This document shows, in pieces, positions 56,860 through 64,000 of a stretch of 64,000 bases of DNA (its first letter is position 1; each line of letters starts with the position of its first letter). Made by a program: the position numbers and the translations under genes. The notes beneath the pieces were generated by a model that saw only the letters and a list, made by a program, of their open reading frames with translations, was not told the origin of the DNA and searched no databases. The stretch lies in the NCBI GenBank assembly GCA_005800815.1, contig SYEK01000028.1:1-64000 (forward strand), read 5' to 3'. The DNA comes from Actinomycetota bacterium. GTDB taxonomy: Bacteria > Actinomycetota > Actinomycetes > Nanopelagicales > Nanopelagicaceae.

Positions 56860-57692
56860 CAAATCAAAGTACAAACGCTCATCAGTGGGGTACGCTTACC
56901 TGGCGTGAGATAGATAAACTCGACCCTGATAGAACAATTTTCTTACTGCCAACTGGTGCGATTGAACAACATGGTCCTCACTTGCCCATAGATACCGATA
57001 TATTCAACTCTAATTCACTTGTAAATGCCGTAGCAAAAAATTGGAAGACAACAGATCAGACAATTGACTCAAAGGTAATTGCCCTCCCACCCATCTGGTG
57101 GGGAACATCCCCTCACCATAAAGGTTTTTCAGGCACTATCTCATTACGTATTGAGACGTTTCACTCACTACTCTCCGACATTTTTTCATCAATTACCCAG
57201 CATGGTTTTTACCGCTTCCTTATTATCAACGGTCATGGTGGCAATGCAGGGATTTTGAATGCATCAACCGGGGAGCTTAGTGAATCACTCGGGGTCTCAA
57301 TTCCAACTTACTCGTACTGGCAATCGATCATAAGCACTTTGATAGAGCTTGGTGAATCAGAAATTGGCGGAATGGGGCATGCTTGTGAGATGGAGACATC
57401 ACTTGCTCTCTATCTCCGTCCAGAGTTGGTCAACTTAAATGAGTTAAGACAGGATCTCCCGAAATCGAGACTTGCGCTCTCCTGCATCGATTTTCGCCAA
57501 CCAGGTTTTCTCGGTATTCCCCTGGACTTTCGTCGCGACTCACGAGAAGGGGTCATGGGTGATCCCACTCTGGCTACAAAAGAAAAAGGCCAGCGAATAT
57601 TTAATGATGCACTTCTTGCGGCAAACGGCCTGGTCAAATCTCTCTTTGAGACAGAGTCTTCATCACTAAAAACTAGCCATTTTAGTCATTAG
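56850..57692 (+). CDS. Creatininase-family amidohydrolase
   Basis: 280 residues with the metal and catalytic motifs of creatininase/MftE-like amide hydrolases: PTGAIEQHGPHLPIDTD (Glu 39, His 41, Asp 48), INGHGGNAG near 128 and GHACEMETSLAL near 180. Family members open cyclic or linear amides (creatinine, formamidopyrimidines, peptide ends). No signal peptide. A leaderless start is indicated by TATATT 6 nt upstream. It is followed 21 nt later by a small membrane-protein gene. Confidence 0.88.
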   Translation: MSQANQSTNAHQWGTLTWREIDKLDPDRTIFLLPTGAIEQHGPHLPIDTDIFNSNSLVNAVAKNWKTTDQTIDSKVIALPPIWWGTSPHHKGFSGTISLRIETFHSLLSDIFSSITQHGFYRFLIINGHGGNAGILNASTGELSESLGVSIPTYSYWQSIISTLIELGESEIGGMGHACEMETSLALYLRPELVNLNELRQDLPKSRLALSCIDFRQPGFLGIPLDFRRDSREGVMGDPTLATKEKGQRIFNDALLAANGLVKSLFETESSSLKTSHFSH

Positions 57693-57713
57693 AAGAGCTT
57701 AAGAACTAAATCA

Positions 57714-58388
57714 ATGTTAGTGCTCTCGGTCAAGTTATTACTAGCTCCCTTCTTCATAATCCTGACCTATTTGATTCAAGGAAAATTTGGTCCACGCTTT
57801 GGCGGTATCTTTATGTCAATTCCTTTTATTGTTTCACCGATCTTGGCAGTTATCTATCTCCAACATGGAAGTGAATTTCTCTATGAGGCAATCATTGGAA
57901 CATATTCAGGTCAAATTGGATTACTTTTTTTTATTTTAACTTATTCACATCTTGCTCAAAGATTTCCCTGGCAAATATGCATCTTTTCAGCGACATCAGC
58001 ATTCTTATTAGCAGTGACTATCTTTGGACAATTAATTAGCAATCTATGGCTAGGAATCATTCTCTGGTCATTTCTTTGGGCAATACTATTGAAAAACTTT
58101 CCTTTTTATGAGAAAAAATCACAACTTTCACCAGCACCAAATTGGGATCTTTGGATTCGTATCGCCTCAGCTCTCACTTTAATTATCACCATAACACAAT
58201 TTGCTCAAGTTTTAGGGCCTCAACTTTCTGGTGCTTTTGCAATGTACCCAATCATGACTTCAATTATGTCAACTTTCAATCATTATCGATATGGGACTGA
58301 TGCATCAGTCGCGCTCATGCACGGTCTAACGCAGTATCTCTTTGTTACAACTCTTTTCATTTTTCCTTTTATTACTCTTTTCCTCTAA
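57714..58388 (+). CDS. Small integral membrane protein with internal duplication
   Basis: 224 residues, about seven hydrophobic segments, no recognised family. Two halves carry the same motif: FGPRFGGIFMSIPFIVSPIL near 26-45 and LGPQLSGAFAMYPIMTSIM near 172-190, i.e. GPxxxGxF.x.P. This suggests a duplicated transporter or channel-like fold (GlpM/DUF3147-like sequences have similar motifs). It follows the creatininase gene and may be co-transcribed, so it could move a substrate or product. Confidence 0.6.
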   Translation: MLVLSVKLLLAPFFIILTYLIQGKFGPRFGGIFMSIPFIVSPILAVIYLQHGSEFLYEAIIGTYSGQIGLLFFILTYSHLAQRFPWQICIFSATSAFLLAVTIFGQLISNLWLGIILWSFLWAILLKNFPFYEKKSQLSPAPNWDLWIRIASALTLIITITQFAQVLGPQLSGAFAMYPIMTSIMSTFNHYRYGTDASVALMHGLTQYLFVTTLFIFPFITLFL

Positions 58389-58390
58389 AA

Positions 58391-58463
58391 TTCCATTGGA
58401 AATTTCCTGGAAATCTGTGAGTAAACCAAAATGTATTGACAAGATTTTGATACCTGCTATCTT
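58391..58463 (+). promoter_or_regulatory. Promoter of ceramidase-like copy 2 with upstream TTCC/GGAA palindromes
   Basis: TTGACA (58436-58441), 16-nt spacer and TATCTT (58458-58463) form a good promoter. Upstream, 58391-58413 contains three interlocking palindromes: TTCCATTGGAA, GGAAATTTCC and TTTCCTGGAAA. They share the TGGAAATTT core with the site next to lacI, so the same or a related LacI-type regulator may bind here. Confidence 0.55.
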
Positions 58464-58502
58464 TGTATTGAGTAGAGTTCAATAAATGAGAGTTGGTTCG
58501 AA

Positions 58503-59942
58503 GTGACGCCATTGAAAGTTGGATCAGCATCAGTAATTATCAGCCCACCCCTTGGGCTTAGAAAGGGTGGATTCAGACTCTTTGGTGAGCCAATCTCATC
58601 AATTGATGAGGATATTGAGCTGGGGGTTGCTGTATTTGAATCAAAGGGAGTGAAGGTTGCCCTTATCGCCTCTGATTTAGGATCAGCAACCACAAATGAA
58701 GCGAATGAATTTAGAGATGTCGTTGCGGAAATCCTCAAAATTGAGCGTTCACATGTTCTTTTCAATCTAAGCCACAACCATAGCTCCCCTGCATTATTGG
58801 GATTTATCGGATCTCCCGCTCTCGAGGAGAATTACACAGAAATTACTGCCTACTACCGCAATCTTGTTGACAAGATTGCTGATTGCACAAGATCTGCCCT
58901 TCAATCGATGAAAGATGCACGAATGGCAACTGCGTGGGGTTCAGCCGATCTCAATATTTATCGTAGAGAGTGGAATCAAGGCCAAGATATTCTTGGAGAA
59001 GTAGTTGGGCATCGAGTTGACGATAGCGTTGGGGTAATTCGCTTTGATGATCTTGATGGAAAAGCGATTTTGACATTGTTTCGATACTCGTGTCATCCCG
59101 TAGTCAATGGTGCAGCCTCACCGAGTCTCTCTGCTGACTTTCCAGGCCCAGCCCGCCGCCTTGTGCAGGAAAAAGTTGGCGGGCTCGCCTTCTTCTTGCA
59201 AGGTTGCGGCGGTAATCTCAACCCCCAAGTAGGAATTGGGTATGAACGTGATTGTAGCGAGTCAGTCTATCGAGTCGGTACCGCCCTTGGTGCCGAAGTT
59301 GTCCGTCTTGCTCTTGGAATCAATACTCATCGCTTTCAGAGTGAGCGGACAACGCTTAATGGCGTTCCCAATATTCTCTTTAAACCTTGGCACAAACGGA
59401 GCGATCATCCAGACGTCATACTTGCTGGTGCTCAAGAGGTTGTACCTTTTAAGTTTTCACAACTTCCCAGTGAGAGTTTTCTTCGTGTTGAGGAGGAGAA
59501 GTGGCGAAAAGAGATTGAAGAGAGAATTGCTCGTGGGGCACTAACCTGGGAGATTCGCATAGCGCGCGCCACTCATGCTTGGGCAGTTGCCACCTTAGAG
59601 CGCGTGAAAGATCAAAATCCCACTTGTGATTTCATCGCACATGCACTTCGAATCGGTGATGTTGCACTTGTTGGACTTGGCGTTGAGGCATTTTTTGAGA
59701 CCGGTGAGACGATACGCGCACAATCACCGTGCCCAAATACTTTTGTTCTCGGATATAGCAATGGCATGATTATGTATCTGCCACGAAAAGAGGATTTTCC
59801 GAAGGATGGATGGAAATGGCCGAACACTCATGCCCTCCCCGACCTCCTGCCACAGGTTTATTGCCAACCTGCTCTGTGGCATCCTGATTCAGAGTCAGAG
59901 GCAGTTGCCGCTGCTGTGAAAGCTCTGCATCGAGTTCATTAA
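58503..59942 (+). CDS. Neutral/alkaline ceramidase-like amidohydrolase, copy 2
   Basis: 479 residues, cytoplasmic (no signal peptide). Begins VGSASVIISPPLG as in the family; metal-site His in LSHNHSSPAL and RYSCHPVVNG, QGCGGNLNP where ceramidase has GDVSP (Asp and Ser both replaced by Asn), Glu in GVEAFFETGE and the Tyr region SNGMIMYLPRKEDF. GTG start with only a weak ribosome-binding site. It is the most divergent full-length copy and is followed by the two deacylase genes. Confidence 0.78.
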   Translation: MTPLKVGSASVIISPPLGLRKGGFRLFGEPISSIDEDIELGVAVFESKGVKVALIASDLGSATTNEANEFRDVVAEILKIERSHVLFNLSHNHSSPALLGFIGSPALEENYTEITAYYRNLVDKIADCTRSALQSMKDARMATAWGSADLNIYRREWNQGQDILGEVVGHRVDDSVGVIRFDDLDGKAILTLFRYSCHPVVNGAASPSLSADFPGPARRLVQEKVGGLAFFLQGCGGNLNPQVGIGYERDCSESVYRVGTALGAEVVRLALGINTHRFQSERTTLNGVPNILFKPWHKRSDHPDVILAGAQEVVPFKFSQLPSESFLRVEEEKWRKEIEERIARGALTWEIRIARATHAWAVATLERVKDQNPTCDFIAHALRIGDVALVGLGVEAFFETGETIRAQSPCPNTFVLGYSNGMIMYLPRKEDFPKDGWKWPNTHALPDLLPQVYCQPALWHPDSESEAVAAAVKALHRVH

Positions 59943-59970
59943 TCACAATCAGCCCTAACTCAAAGAAGCT

Positions 59971-59999
59971 TGTCGTAGTGCGACACTGACCTGTAACCT
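59971..59999 (+). promoter_or_regulatory. Leaderless promoter of the first deacylase gene with small palindrome
   Basis: TAACCT (59994-59999) lies 6 nt before the ATG at 60006, fitting a leaderless mRNA. TGTCG-TAGTG-CGACA (59971-59985) stands in the spacer/-35 region and may be an operator. Confidence 0.5.
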
Positions 60000-60005
60000 C
60001 GACCC

Positions 60006-61046
60006 ATGAGCAGTACTGTCACTTGTTCTTTTGACATAAATAAACCTGGAAAAGATTCCGGGTACCTCATCATGGGTGATTCGACCAATAACAGTGGCTG
60101 GACCAGTTACAACGTCCCAATTATAAAGTTCTCAAATGGTGCGGGACCCACAGTTCTTGTGCTGGGTGGAAACCACGGCGATGAGTATGAAGGTCAGATT
60201 GCCGCTTCATCACTTGCGCATCAATTAGATTTAAATCAAGTCCAAGGACGCATCATCATCATCCCATGCTTATCTCAGGAGGCATCTCGCGCAGGGACTC
60301 GCTTATGGCCAGATGGTTCGAATTTTAATCGAGTGTTTCCAGGGAACGAGAATGGAAAACTAAGTGAAAAACTTGCCCACTATTTAAGCAGCTTCTTATT
60401 CCCGATCTGTGATGGGGTTCTAGACATGCACAGTGGTGGTAGAAGTATGCATTTCATTCCAAGTTCAAACATGACATGGGTCTCAGAACTAACTCAACGA
60501 ACTAAGATGATTAACAATATGTTGGCTTGGAATACAGACTTTCATATGGTTGGTCTAGAACAGGCTGGAACAAATCCTTACTCACTTCTCAATCGAAATG
60601 CTGAGCAACAAGGAAAGTCTGTTTCCACCGGAGAGTTTGGAGGCTCTGGATATACAACACCAGAGAGCATAAAAATCATCAAGGATGGACTTCTCAATTT
60701 CCTCAAAGCATTTGGGGTCCTCAGGGGCTTACCAGAAACTCGAGAAAGCCTTGGACTAAAACCTGCTGAAATTATATTTCTTGGTCCCGCAGGCTTCATT
60801 TCAGCAACTCACCACGGAATTTACGAAAACTGTGTTCGACTTGGCGCAGATATAGAAGTTGGCGATGTAGTTGGCAAGATTCATGACTTTGACCATCATA
60901 ATGTTGCACCCATTGAACTTCTAAGCAAGATTTCAGGGGTAGTAGCTGTCATAAGGGGCTTTCCTCCGATCACTATAGGCGATGTCGTCTGTGTGGTCGG
61001 AAAGAAATTGAATTCACTTGCTGAAATGGAAAAGGTGGCTGGTTAA
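60006..61046 (+). CDS. Succinylglutamate desuccinylase/aspartoacylase-family deacylase, copy 1 (DoeB-like)
   Basis: 346-residue zinc carboxypeptidase-fold enzyme. Zinc ligands are His and Glu of GGNHGDEYEGQ (57 and 60) and His of LDMHSGG; FNRVFPG, the Glu in STGEFGGSG, and a C-terminal beta domain (about 255-346) follow. The closest known function is DoeB, which removes acetate from N-acetyl-2,4-diaminobutyrate in ectoine breakdown; relatives deacylate other N-acyl amino acids. The ectoine hydrolase partner DoeA is not in the window, so the substrate may differ. Tandem duplicate follows after 1 nt. Confidence 0.88.
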   Translation: MSSTVTCSFDINKPGKDSGYLIMGDSTNNSGWTSYNVPIIKFSNGAGPTVLVLGGNHGDEYEGQIAASSLAHQLDLNQVQGRIIIIPCLSQEASRAGTRLWPDGSNFNRVFPGNENGKLSEKLAHYLSSFLFPICDGVLDMHSGGRSMHFIPSSNMTWVSELTQRTKMINNMLAWNTDFHMVGLEQAGTNPYSLLNRNAEQQGKSVSTGEFGGSGYTTPESIKIIKDGLLNFLKAFGVLRGLPETRESLGLKPAEIIFLGPAGFISATHHGIYENCVRLGADIEVGDVVGKIHDFDHHNVAPIELLSKISGVVAVIRGFPPITIGDVVCVVGKKLNSLAEMEKVAG

Positions 61047-61047
61047 A

Positions 61048-62091
61048 ATGAGTAGTACGGTCTCATCCTCAATTGACCTCAACGCAGAGGGAAAGGCGAC
61101 TGGCTATTTAATTATTGGGGATTCAACAAATAACAGCGGATGGGCCTCTTTCAGTGTACCCATTATTAAAATCAAAAACGGTGCGGGACCAACGGTATTA
61201 GTCCTTGCCGGTAATCATGGTGATGAATATGAGGGCCAATTTGCTGCAGCAACTTTGGCGCATGAGCTGAAAGATTCAGATGTGCGTGGTCGAATCATTA
61301 TTATTCCTTGCCTTTCCCAAGAAGCTTCCAAGGCTGGCACGCGTCTCTGGCCAACAGGGATTAACTTTAATCGTTCGTTTCCAGGAGAGGAAAATGGAGC
61401 GGTAAGCGATAAATTGGCACACTACCTGAGTACCGAACTCTTTCCAATGTCAGATGTGGTGATGGATATTCATAGTGGTGGACGTGGAATGTACTTTATT
61501 CCATGCTCTCATATGGTCTGGGCAAAGGACAAAATTCAACGAGTAAAGATGGCAGAAAGTATGATGGCATGGAATACGAGTCACCACTTAATTTTTCCAG
61601 AGCAACCGGGAACAGATCCTGCCTCCCTGCTTCCAGGTGAAGCAGAGCGTCAAGGCAAAACACTTTTCACGACCGAACTCGGTGGTTCGGGCATCGCCAC
61701 TTTCGAAACAACACAGCTGGCAAAAGATGGATTAAAAAATGCTCTGCGAACATGCGGTGTTATTGGTGGAGTACCAAAATCACGGGTGCAGATTGGGTTA
61801 TCTGCACCCATTTTTTTAGATATGCGTGGGCCAAATGCCTATCACTCAGCAACACATACTGGTCTTTATGAAAATATTGTTGGTTTAGGGAAGGCCGTTA
61901 AGAAGGATGAAGTTATAGGCCTTATCCATGAAATGGATCATCCCAATACAGATATAGTGGAGATAATTGCCAAGCAAGACGGGATTATTGGAGTTATGAG
62001 AGGTTTTCCAAGAGTCAAACCTGGAGATGTAGTGGCCGTAATCGGGAAGCCTTTTTCCTCGATAGATGAGATACAAGATATTTTTAGCTAA
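61048..62091 (+). CDS. Succinylglutamate desuccinylase/aspartoacylase-family deacylase, copy 2 (DoeB-like)
   Basis: 347 residues, strongly similar to the preceding copy throughout (shared YLI.GDSTNNSGW, NGAGPTVLVL, IIIIPCLSQEAS), with zinc motif AGNHGDEYEGQ and MDIHSGG intact. Both copies therefore look active and probably differ in acyl or amino-acid preference. The ATG at 61048 follows the first copy by 1 nt; the track's longer start lies inside it. Its stop codon overlaps the convergent stop of ceramidase-like copy 3. Confidence 0.88.
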   Translation: MSSTVSSSIDLNAEGKATGYLIIGDSTNNSGWASFSVPIIKIKNGAGPTVLVLAGNHGDEYEGQFAAATLAHELKDSDVRGRIIIIPCLSQEASKAGTRLWPTGINFNRSFPGEENGAVSDKLAHYLSTELFPMSDVVMDIHSGGRGMYFIPCSHMVWAKDKIQRVKMAESMMAWNTSHHLIFPEQPGTDPASLLPGEAERQGKTLFTTELGGSGIATFETTQLAKDGLKNALRTCGVIGGVPKSRVQIGLSAPIFLDMRGPNAYHSATHTGLYENIVGLGKAVKKDEVIGLIHEMDHPNTDIVEIIAKQDGIIGVMRGFPRVKPGDVVAVIGKPFSSIDEIQDIFS

Positions 62092-63476
62092 AAGCCAAGC
62101 CTGACTATGTATTCGTCAATAATCTCAAGTAAATCTTCGAATCCACCTGATGCTAATAGTGTCTGTGATGACTGATATGCATTTCTCTCATAAGCACTCT
62201 TTGTTGGGATGTAAATATACCCGGGACCATTAGTCATGTCTAAAAATAAAATCACAAAATTTGGGTGCCTGCGGCGCAACTCTTGCGCCATCTCAAAATA
62301 AGCCTCACCACAATGTGCAATCACCAATGCATCGCCTAATTGCCAAAACCAGATTGGATGATGTACTACTCCCCCCGGCTTGACGTAGTCAATTCTCATC
62401 TCAAATTGTTTTCTTATTCTAAATTTGAGGAATTCTTCACTCGCGGTCATGTGGCCCCATAGTTCACGCATTTGGGCCTCATCAAGCAATGGTTTATGTT
62501 TTAAAACAGCGCTCAACCGGCTTGCCCGAATCGTTGAATTTGGCACTACTGCCCGTGGTTCCCACCCTGCTAAATTAGAGCCGGATTTAATCACTTCGGT
62601 AAAAGCAAGTTCTGTTGAAGGTGGAAGCATTCGAGAGAGAGTGGCCAAGGTCGAATACCCCAACATCTCGCCGTTGCGATCAGCTATCGAGACGTCGCCA
62701 CTGTATTGCCTACGTGGTGCAACATTGCCACAAGCTCCTAACAAGAAGAGCATAGGTGCGCCAGTTTCATCCTCTACTATTTCGCGTGCTCTACCTATAT
62801 AGTCGGGACTAATGAGTGAACTCTCCCAACCGACGCTTGTCGGATGACAGCCATAGTTGATTAAAGTCGCTACATGATTCCCTGCTAGATTTGTAATGCG
62901 ACCCACAACAAGAGTGTCATCTGGAATGATTCCTGGGTTATAACCAACTACATCCGTACTACCAATGGGTAAGTCTCGGACAGTTCCAAGATCACATGTT
63001 CCATAGGCCCATGTGATATCAGCAATGGCAACTTGAGTACGCGCTTTCTTACAGATTTCAATTACAGAGCCGATCACTTTTTCAATGAAATCTGGGACTA
63101 GCTCTTTGCCTTCTCGTAGGGCTTCGTGAAGGCACATCGGTGGACTTTTATGTGTCTGACTTAAATTTACAAGTAAATCATCGAGATTGATTCCTAATTC
63201 CTTAACTACCCTCTCTCGAAAATTTAAAACATCACATTCATAGCAACCAATCCAACCTAGATCCAGAGTTACTATGAATAGATCGCTCTGGCCGCGAATA
63301 CAGAGAGCAACTGCCATCAATGGGCGATGTACTCCTGTGGAAATTGCACTCGTGCTCTTGCCCCAAGGATTTGATGAAATTCCGATCGGTGGAGTGATAT
63401 CAGCCTGGGATACGCCAATTTTCAAACGTGCAAGCGATGAACCTTCGTAATCGATAGTCGGACGAGTAGGGGTCAT
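62088..63476 (-). CDS. Neutral/alkaline ceramidase-like amidohydrolase, copy 3
   Basis: 462 residues with IGVSQADITPPIGISSNPWG, metal-site His in LSQTHKSPP and NYGCHPTSVGW, LGACGNVAP in place of GDVSP, Glu in HCGEAYFEMAQEL and the Tyr motif MTNGPGYIYIPTKSAYE. The end is most like copy 4 (both share TNGPGY.Y.PT..AYER). No signal peptide. The ATG overlaps the stop of copy 4 (ATGA), so the two are translated from one mRNA. Confidence 0.8.
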   Translation of the reverse strand: MTPTRPTIDYEGSSLARLKIGVSQADITPPIGISSNPWGKSTSAISTGVHRPLMAVALCIRGQSDLFIVTLDLGWIGCYECDVLNFRERVVKELGINLDDLLVNLSQTHKSPPMCLHEALREGKELVPDFIEKVIGSVIEICKKARTQVAIADITWAYGTCDLGTVRDLPIGSTDVVGYNPGIIPDDTLVVGRITNLAGNHVATLINYGCHPTSVGWESSLISPDYIGRAREIVEDETGAPMLFLLGACGNVAPRRQYSGDVSIADRNGEMLGYSTLATLSRMLPPSTELAFTEVIKSGSNLAGWEPRAVVPNSTIRASRLSAVLKHKPLLDEAQMRELWGHMTASEEFLKFRIRKQFEMRIDYVKPGGVVHHPIWFWQLGDALVIAHCGEAYFEMAQELRRRHPNFVILFLDMTNGPGYIYIPTKSAYERNAYQSSQTLLASGGFEDLLEIIDEYIVRLGF

Positions 63477-64000
63477 AGATTCAAGTTTTTTGAAAACTTC
63501 AAGATTTCTTCCGAGACTTCATTGGTTATTTTCTCGAGTGCTCCAGGAGCAAGCAAGGTTTGCCATGCTTGATAGCGATGCCGTTCATATGCATCTGGTG
63601 TTGGTAAATACATATATCCTGGCCCGTTTGTACAATTAAGGACAAAAATTACTCGATCAGGGTGACGTCTGCGTAGCTCCATTTGAAAGTATGAATATGC
63701 CTCACCAGGTTGTCCAACGATTACCGCATCTCCCCACATCCAAATCCAAACTGGATGTATTGCTGCACCATCAATGACATAGCCTGTACGCAACTTCATA
63801 GCACGATTAATACGAGTTTCACGTGCGCCTTCTTCAACATCTTTCCAGCGTTGACGAAGCTCTTCAATCGTAGGGAGCTTTTGCAGGGGAACATCAACAT
63901 TTATACGTACATGGGAAACTTCGCTGGGTGGAATGAATACCTCATTATCCCAATCACCTAACAGTGCACCAGATTCAACTGATGCTAGATAGCGCATACG
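63473..64000 (-). CDS. Neutral/alkaline ceramidase-like amidohydrolase, copy 4 (partial; N-terminus beyond window)
   Basis: C-terminal part of a fourth paralogue; the frame remains open to the right edge, so the in-window ATG at 63997 need not be the start. It contains the equivalents of GQPGEAYSYFQMELRRRHP (metal-site Glu) and NCTNGPGYMYLPTPDAYERH (Tyr), and ends ILKFSKNLNL. The first metal His motifs lie outside. Coupled by ATGA to copy 3. Confidence 0.8.
   Translation of the reverse strand, partial: RMRYLASVESGALLGDWDNEVFIPPSEVSHVRINVDVPLQKLPTIEELRQRWKDVEEGARETRINRAMKLRTGYVIDGAAIHPVWIWMWGDAVIVGQPGEAYSYFQMELRRRHPDRVIFVLNCTNGPGYMYLPTPDAYERHRYQAWQTLLAPGALEKITNEVSEEILKFSKNLNL

Overview
This 64 kb window looks like the chromosome of an actinobacterium (Actinomycetota) with only moderate G+C. 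The support is the glyS/uppS/recO neighbourhood, a GlnA2-type glutamine synthetase, a SenX3-RegX3/PhoU phosphate module, a leuA gene behind an actinobacterial-style leader peptide, a free-standing Lys/Ala/Arg-rich histone-like protein, and at least ten genes with a -10 hexamer TANNNT exactly 6 nt before the start codon, the arrangement expected for leaderless mRNAs. A small-genome planktonic lineage (freshwater 'acI'/Nanopelagicales-like) would fit, but that is inference.

Region 1 (1-39.8 kb) is ordinary core genome. The minus strand from 9.3 kb to 1 carries nadE, cysK-cysE, glnA, leuA with a leader-peptide attenuator, recO-uppS, a quinol-monooxygenase-like gene and the 5' part of glyS. The plus strand then has panB, an MFS exporter, the histone-like gene with a strong terminator, an M13 peptidase and tgt. 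An oligopeptide importer (dppA-B-C-DF, minus) with hairpins between dppA and dppB follows, then phoU and senX3-regX3. From 24 to 35 kb lies an amine/amino-acid module: gabT, an Orn/Lys/Arg-type decarboxylase, an aldehyde dehydrogenase, a zinc alcohol dehydrogenase, and a four-gene polyamine/iron-type ABC importer coupled to an enolase-superfamily gene. An intergenic stretch at 34.9-35.1 kb folds into a rod-like RNA and is a candidate small RNA. HU, tldD-tldE, uppP and a DinB-like gene complete the core.

Region 2 (39.9-64 kb) is an accessory catabolic region, visibly more A+T-rich. It opens with a decayed chimera (SDR N-terminus joined to a CitE/HpcH-like C-terminus). Next come a LacI-regulated enolase-superfamily gene and a RidA-SDR-enolase operon with its own palindromic operator, both probably for sugar acids. 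The rest is a large hydrolase set around a second oligopeptide importer: a CocE/NonD hydrolase, an MFS protein, a phosphotriesterase-like gene, a creatininase-family gene, a small membrane protein, two tandem aspartoacylase/DoeB-like deacylases, and four paralogous neutral-ceramidase-like proteins without signal peptides. My working model is import of a peptide- or amide-like compound by the Dpp system and its stepwise hydrolysis in the cytoplasm. The substrate is unknown, and this is the most likely place for an undescribed pathway.
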